NCBI RefSeq assembly: GCF_964340395.1
Contig: NC_135553.1
Coordinates: 16,488,501 to 16,552,500, forward strand
Reading direction: 5' to 3'
DNA: 64,000 bases
Origin: Glandiceps talaboti
Taxonomy: Eukaryota > Hemichordata > Enteropneusta > Spengelidae
Both the position numbers and the translations under genes were made by a program. A model generated the notes under the pieces. The model saw only the letters and a list, made by a program, of their open reading frames with translations, did no database searches and was not told the origin of the DNA. Below, one piece after another: positions 60,801 to 64,000 of this stretch (the stretch's first letter is position 1; each line of letters starts with the position of its first letter).

Positions 60801-62527
60801 CTATTGCTTTGAATAACACTTTTTTTCCAAGAATAAACTTTTAATTCTTGAAAGGAAACTTTAATTTTTCGAGAGAAAACTTTTAATTCTTTGAACAAAA
60901 CTATTCTTGCCAGAGTAACCTCTGGGCCACCATACAATATAGACTTATTCCACGTTCGTAACGCAATAATTTGCAAATAACTAATCAAATGTGTAATAAT
61001 GTTGCTATTGTACATACAGGAAGTGATTTGTAAACAAACCATGCAAACACAAGTAATCACTATATCACATTCAGTCATCGTTGTAAACTACAGCCTCTTT
61101 TACGGCAGCGTCCAAGACGCACGCACATGTCTCGTTGCTTCAGCAGAAATACGTGCTCTGGCTTGCGAGAACGCATTCAGTGTACACATATGCATCTGTT
61201 GTTTCCACATATACTTAAATATCACCATGCATTGTGTTCACAAAGGTTTGATTACAAATCACTTCCTGTACGTACAGTAACAAGCTTTTCACACATTTCA
61301 TTTCAATTTATTGAGTTACAAACGCAGACTTCGTCTATTTTGTTTCACATTGTGTTTTCAATTACAAAAACACAGTAAAGTTCTTTTATTAATTAGAAAT
61401 TCAAAATAATACACCCTTCCACTTCTCATCCATGCTACAGTTGCTAAATCTCAAAGATCCATTATATCATACCCCCAAATTATCCCGTGTTGACGTACAG
61501 ACTTATTTTGTTTCTAGCTACTGAAAATGTCAATCAACTCAGGTGGATGTTAAATATATATATATTACAGTATCAATACCATGCACTACGCTAGCTAGAA
61601 CACTTACCCCATGAGATATATCCGTACGATGTTATAGAACACAGCAGGGTCACATCTTTCTGGAAATGGAAATGAAAATGAAAGTCACATGACACCTTGA
61701 CTCAATACTACGTCATCACATATATGTGATTACGATCGGTCGATGTTTGACAAAGAGAAGTTAAAAATACGTTTACACATACCGTGAATCTTACGTAGAG
61801 CTTTTTCCATGGCTTTCAAAGACATTGCGATTACACGTAATGCTTTAAGAACACCATCTATGTCGCCCACCATAGTTGCCTATTGAATAGAAGTGGAGAA
61901 GCAAATTTTTAAACGGAATTATAAACCTTATAAACCTAGTGCCTTTAGGTATGAATTATTAGGTGATTTAACGTCTGAAGAAAGTATTATTAAAGCAGAG
62001 TTCTATAAGAAGTAATGACAGACAATTTTCACAATAAATCTGGTCCTACCATTATGGGATCAGGGTAATGATAATATATTTCTATATTATACAATTTTAC
62101 TGTTGGCACACGTTTTACAATATAGAACTTCTATTGAACGTATTTCAAAATAATGGCGAGAGAGAACATATATACCGATACCATTTCACAACTTTTGTTG
62201 GCGACTACCTCTGCAAACCTTCAATGATATATCATTGGAGAATAACATGACTTTGAAAACCTAAGAGCGGCACACGGTTAATCTTATTGATATGTACACG
62301 TTACTGACTCATCTTTCCAATCACTGGTCGATTACTCTATTTAAAATCATATAAACTTTTAAATATTTTTTAGAATGATCCAAAGCGTTATTATATTAGA
62401 CAATGAATTTACCTTCTGGGCGTCTAAGACTGCCTGCAAGCCAGGTCCACAGGATAAATCAACTTGTTGACTGACGACCAGAAACCAATCTGCACTATCA
62501 GTGCCTGGGATAGTTATTATAACCTCC
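57838..62527 (-). CDS. IDO: Indoleamine 2,3-dioxygenase, gene B (exons 5-13; 5' part not found)
   Basis: Nine minus-strand exons match exons 5-13 of gene A in order, phase and nearly in length: 62527-62413, 61879-61783, 61659-61608, 60478-60400, 60007-59926, 59162-59070, 58759-58663, 58351-58269 and 57917-57838 (TAA). Marks: TIPGTDSADWFLVVS (serine kept at the human Ser167 place), the F/R pair in VFYNIVR, LIYEGVSE, LGGSGAQSP, LGIEH, and the haem-ligand histidine in FRTYHIKV. The loop near the end reads GTGES, closer to human GTGGT than gene A. Exons 1-4 were not recognised between 62528 and 64000 and probably lie beyond the window. It is tail to tail with gene A, 886 bp between stop codons. 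The two proteins are well diverged, so this is an old duplication. Confidence 0.9.
60774..60931. mobile_element. MITE-like element in an IDO gene B intron
   Basis: Perfect 14-bp terminal inverted repeats, GGTGGCCCAGAGGT and ACCTCTGGGCCACC, enclose 130 bp of AT-rich sequence made of three or four imperfect units like CTTTTAATTCTTGAA. It is 158 bp long with no coding capacity. A target duplication is not clear. Confidence 0.65.
61076..61172. repeat. Dispersed repeat with 'CTCTTTTACGGCA.CGTCCAAG' words
   Basis: The segment CCTCTTTTACGGCAGCGTCC, then CAGCAGAAATACGTGCTCTG and GCTTGCGAG, recurs in part at about 59270-59330 and in intron 3 of both sulfotransferases (about 38240-38345 and 44935-45012). 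Confidence 0.55.
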
Positions 62528-62603
62528 CTGTTACTATTATTTGAACGAAAGGCCTCACTTAGTTAGAGTTTTTGAAATTGTGATATTTCGATGTAAGTAT
62601 TAC

Positions 62604-62993
62604 GGGCAAGATCAATAGTTCATTTAGGATTTTAAAAAACCACTGAAAACTGAATATTTTTACTGGGCGGGGGGGGGGGGTGTTTGAGTCATTTTAGTTC
62701 TCATCATACAAGAACGATTGTGGATCTCAGACTGTCTTGTAACCCTAAATACAAATATTTCTATATTAAAAAATCGTCAAATTGTCAATTGAGAAATGGA
62801 AGTATTTTCGCAATAGTAAATGCATGGCACTAAAATAAAGTGGTCAACAAAAGAATTATTGTTTCCCACACTACATACTGGCTTTGTTTTCATAGCTTTA
62901 CGTACTCCTACTAAAGTATGAACTAAAAGAATTTAGTTTTCCATCCTATATTTGTGATTGAAGTTGAACTATTGATCTCGCCCCTAACGATAC
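62604..62993. mobile_element. Putative inverted-repeat element upstream of IDO exon 5
   Basis: Left end GGGCAAGATCAATAGTTCA and right end TGAACTATTGATCTCGCCC are inverted copies with one mismatch, separated by about 350 bp. The same end word occurs near 13827 and 55585. Confidence 0.5.
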
Positions 62994-63123
62994 TCGCTCT
63001 CTGATCGATTTGTCGAATAAAGCCATCTTGTTATTACAAAATACAAAGTAGAGTTGTGATTTGTCAAGGATTGCAAAGACAATCCATACGATCAACGAAA
63101 TCATACAAAAAGCAGTGCCAGTG

Positions 63124-63478
63124 GCAAGCTAAGCATGGCGTTTCCTCTGTAAACATGTAAGCAACTTTACAGCAGTGGTATGGCAAGCTAAGCATGGCGT
63201 TTGTCCTGTACATGTAGGCAACTTTATAGCAGTGGCAAAGTTAAGCATGGCGTTTGCCCTGTTGATGACATAGCAACCTTGCAACAGCGGCAAGCTAAGC
63301 ATGGCGTTTGCCCTGTAGATGTAGGCAACGTTACAGCATTGGCAAGCTAAGCATGGTGTTTGCCATGTAGATGTAAGCAACTTGACAGCAGCAGCAAGCT
63401 AAGCATGGCGTTTGCTCTGTAGATGTAGGCAACTTTAAAGCAGCGGCAAGCTAACCATAGGATTTGCCCTGTACATAT
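63124..63478. repeat. Minisatellite, about 55-60-bp unit
   Basis: Six to seven copies of a unit with GCAAGCTAAGCATGGCGTTTG, then CCTGTAGATGTAGGCAAC and TTTACAGCAG. Unit lengths vary. No gene follows to 64000. Confidence 0.85.
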
Positions 63479-64000
63479 ATTGGCAACTTTTATACAAAGA
63501 GACCATACATGTAGTTAGGTCATTGATTAAATTGTTGATTGTACACAGTTAATACAGCAATGCTCTGCAGAATAACAATGTGAAACAAAACAATCTTTAT
63601 CGCAGGATTTTAGAATCGTAATTCCATTTCTTGTTGCAACAGTCCCGTCCAATCCAATCCTAGCCCAAGAACCCAGCCATAGCAGCAACGCCCATGTCTT
63701 AATATATGCTCCTCGGATAATTACTAACTGGGAAATTACAAACTTGGTAATGGCATGTAAGTATCACATTTAGTCAGCAGGGAAAGTATTTGTCATCTAT
63801 TAAACAGACTATGGTTTTTACAATGATGGAAACTATATGTTAATACAAAGTAGGGGTACCAGCTAGAGCCAACAACAAAGTTCTTGTCTGCTGTTGTGTT
63901 GTGGACGCCACGCGTCGAAAATATTAAGAAACTCACAAGGGTTAATACTTTCCACAATTAATAGTCATAATTGACTCGGAGGCAACTTTTGTTATTTGCT

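Noticed and set aside
63640-63745. Degenerate remnant of IDO exon 4 upstream of gene B
   Set aside because: The minus strand reads an SE...C...WVLG pattern with the spacing of gene A exon 4, but with two stops and only about nine of 23 positions matching. All other exons of gene B are intact, so the true exon 4 is more likely outside the window.

Overview
The window is animal nuclear DNA. Its genes are split into many short exons with GT-AG introns, microsatellites are abundant, and repeats of several classes sit in introns and intergenic DNA. All gene families seen are metazoan: an adhesion GPCR, a TRIM protein with a filamin repeat, cytosolic sulfotransferases and indoleamine 2,3-dioxygenases. 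Expanded TRIM, sulfotransferase and IDO families fit a marine invertebrate such as a lancelet, hemichordate or lophotrochozoan. The species cannot be fixed from the sequence alone. Exon borders below were placed by eye from splice sites, reading phase and family similarity.

Layout. (1) About 1-23,723, + strand: the 3' part of a large adhesion GPCR gene. It has at least three LamG/pentraxin-like modules, each encoded by a two-exon cassette, then a Ser/Thr-rich stalk with internal repeats, a GAIN/GPS region with an intact cleavage site, and a seven-helix region ending in a short tail. The intron after TM4 holds a 5.2 kb Ty3/Gypsy element (15,401-20,615) in antisense, with identical LTRs and a 5-bp target duplication. 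(2) About 27,080-33,007, - strand: a TRIM45-like RING/B-box/filamin exon that is spliceable, in phase, to two exons derived from translation factor eIF4G (the eIF4E-binding region and the start of MIF4G). Two more eIF4G-like exons, which belong to the N-terminus of that protein, lie further downstream on the same strand, out of the normal order. (3) 34.7 kb: a gag remnant. (4) 36,288-40,254 and 42,841-46,863, + strand: two intact six-exon cytosolic sulfotransferase genes from a recent tandem duplication, separated by a roughly 155-bp satellite array with an inverted end. (5) 49,512-56,951, + strand: a complete 13-exon IDO gene; 57,838-62,527, - strand: exons 5-13 of a second IDO gene, placed tail to tail with the first.

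The genes do not form a pathway. The GPCR would act at the cell surface in adhesion or mechanosensing. The sulfotransferases are cytosolic PAPS-dependent enzymes. The IDO enzymes open the tryptophan ring in the kynurenine pathway. The most unusual item is the TRIM-eIF4G gene, which would link an E3 ubiquitin ligase scaffold to pieces of a translation-initiation scaffold. Between genes there are fold-back elements, a dispersed family of short terminal-inverted-repeat elements, LINE fragments and minisatellites.
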